A stretch of DNA of 6,114 bases from JBFWNZ01 sp050250795. Lineage in GTDB: Bacteria; Pseudomonadota; Alphaproteobacteria; UBA8366. Each line of letters starts with the position of its first letter. The stretch's first letter is position 1. The stretch is taken from assembly GCA_050250795.1 (NCBI GenBank), contig JBFWNZ010000247.1, positions 1 through 6,114 on the forward strand. Direction: 5' to 3'. A program made the translations under genes and the position numbers. The notes below the pieces were generated by a model. It was not told where the DNA came from, did not search any database, and worked only from the letters and a program-made list of their open reading frames with translations. This document shows, one piece after another, positions 5,767 to 6,114 of this stretch.

Positions 5767-6114
5767 TCAGGCGACGATGCGGAAGGGCAGGTCGCCGTCG
5801 CGCTCCAACTGGGCTACCAGCTGCTGCTCCCAGGCGAGATATTCCTGCATTTCCTTCTGGTTGCCGGTGCGCCGCCCGGCGACCCAGACCAGATGGTCGA
5901 TAATGTCGTCGTCCGACGGCGTCTCCGGGCTCGCTTCGGTCGCCAGGCCCGCCGCCTTCCAGGCGTCGGTGCCGCCGGCCAGCACGCTGACCGGGGTGGA
6001 GGTCAGGCCGCGCAGGTCGAGCGAGGCCAGCTTCGCACGCACCCCGTCCGGCGAGGCCAGCACGATCCGCTTCGCCTTACCCAGCTTCGCCAGCGCCTTG
6101 TCGATCTGCGGACG
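5767..6114 (-). CDS. Rhodanese-type sulfurtransferase, C-terminal part (cut by window edge)
   Basis: The last 115 residues of a longer minus-strand protein. The frame stays open to the right edge, so the GTG at 6061-6063 is not a true start. The segment RIVLASPDGVRAKLASLDLRG followed by VSVLAGGTDAWKAAGL is the second half of a rhodanese domain: strand, active-site loop, helix, then the 'V-x-V-L-x-GG-x-x-A-W' strand. Rhodaneses move sulfane sulfur via a persulfide on the loop cysteine. Here the loop reads S-P-D-G-V-R, with Ser (codon 6052-6054) where the catalytic Cys belongs, so this domain is probably not catalytic. A charged tail follows (DDDIIDHLVW ... YLAWEQQLVAQLERDGDLPFRIVA), resembling the ends of multi-domain rhodaneses; an active domain may lie outside the window. 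It converges with the small exported protein gene. Family call good; overall domain number unknown. Confidence 0.82.
   Translation of the reverse strand, partial: RPQIDKALAKLGKAKRIVLASPDGVRAKLASLDLRGLTSTPVSVLAGGTDAWKAAGLATEASPETPSDDDIIDHLVWVAGRRTGNQKEMQEYLAWEQQLVAQLERDGDLPFRIVA

Overview
The window is GC-rich DNA with dense genes and strong G/C preference at third codon positions. Protein style suggests an alphaproteobacterium, but no ribosomal RNA or other marker gene is present to prove this. I see no insertion sequence, CRISPR array, tRNA or phage gene. It reads as ordinary chromosomal metabolic DNA.

Left arm (1-2328, minus strand): a three-gene leftward run. It starts with an Old Yellow Enzyme family flavin oxidoreductase of the YqjM/XenA type (1195-2328). 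Two tandem paralogous NMT1/THI5-like 'substrate-binding' proteins follow (285-1169, and 1-236, which is cut by the window edge). Gaps are 25 and 48 nt, and both downstream genes have good Shine-Dalgarno sequences, so this is very probably one operon that continues off the left edge. Neither binding-protein-like product starts with a signal peptide, which is unusual for ABC transporter binding proteins.

Centre (2385-5271, plus strand): a class I SAM-dependent methyltransferase (2385-3041) diverges from the oxidoreductase across about 56 bp. It is followed by a 712-residue molybdopterin oxidoreductase of the DmsA branch (3133-5271). That enzyme keeps the four Fe-S cysteines and a serine at the expected molybdenum-ligand position. 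It has no twin-arginine leader and no adjacent DmsB or DmsC partner, so it looks like a soluble cytoplasmic enzyme.

Right arm (5272-6114): a small exported protein of unknown function (5374-5700) is followed by a very clear rho-independent terminator (5716-5746). A convergent minus-strand gene (5767 to beyond 6114) encodes the C-terminal part of a rhodanese-type sulfurtransferase; its last rhodanese domain has serine in place of the catalytic cysteine.

Together the window holds two reductase-type enzymes (one flavin, one molybdenum), a methyltransferase, a possible small-molecule-binding pair and a sulfur-transfer protein. A shared role in reducing or catabolising a small organic or sulfur/nitrogen-oxide compound is possible, but this is inference from neighbourhood only. 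No striking new system is evident. The most unusual points are the signal-less tandem NMT1/THI5-like proteins and the solitary cytoplasmic DmsA-like enzyme.
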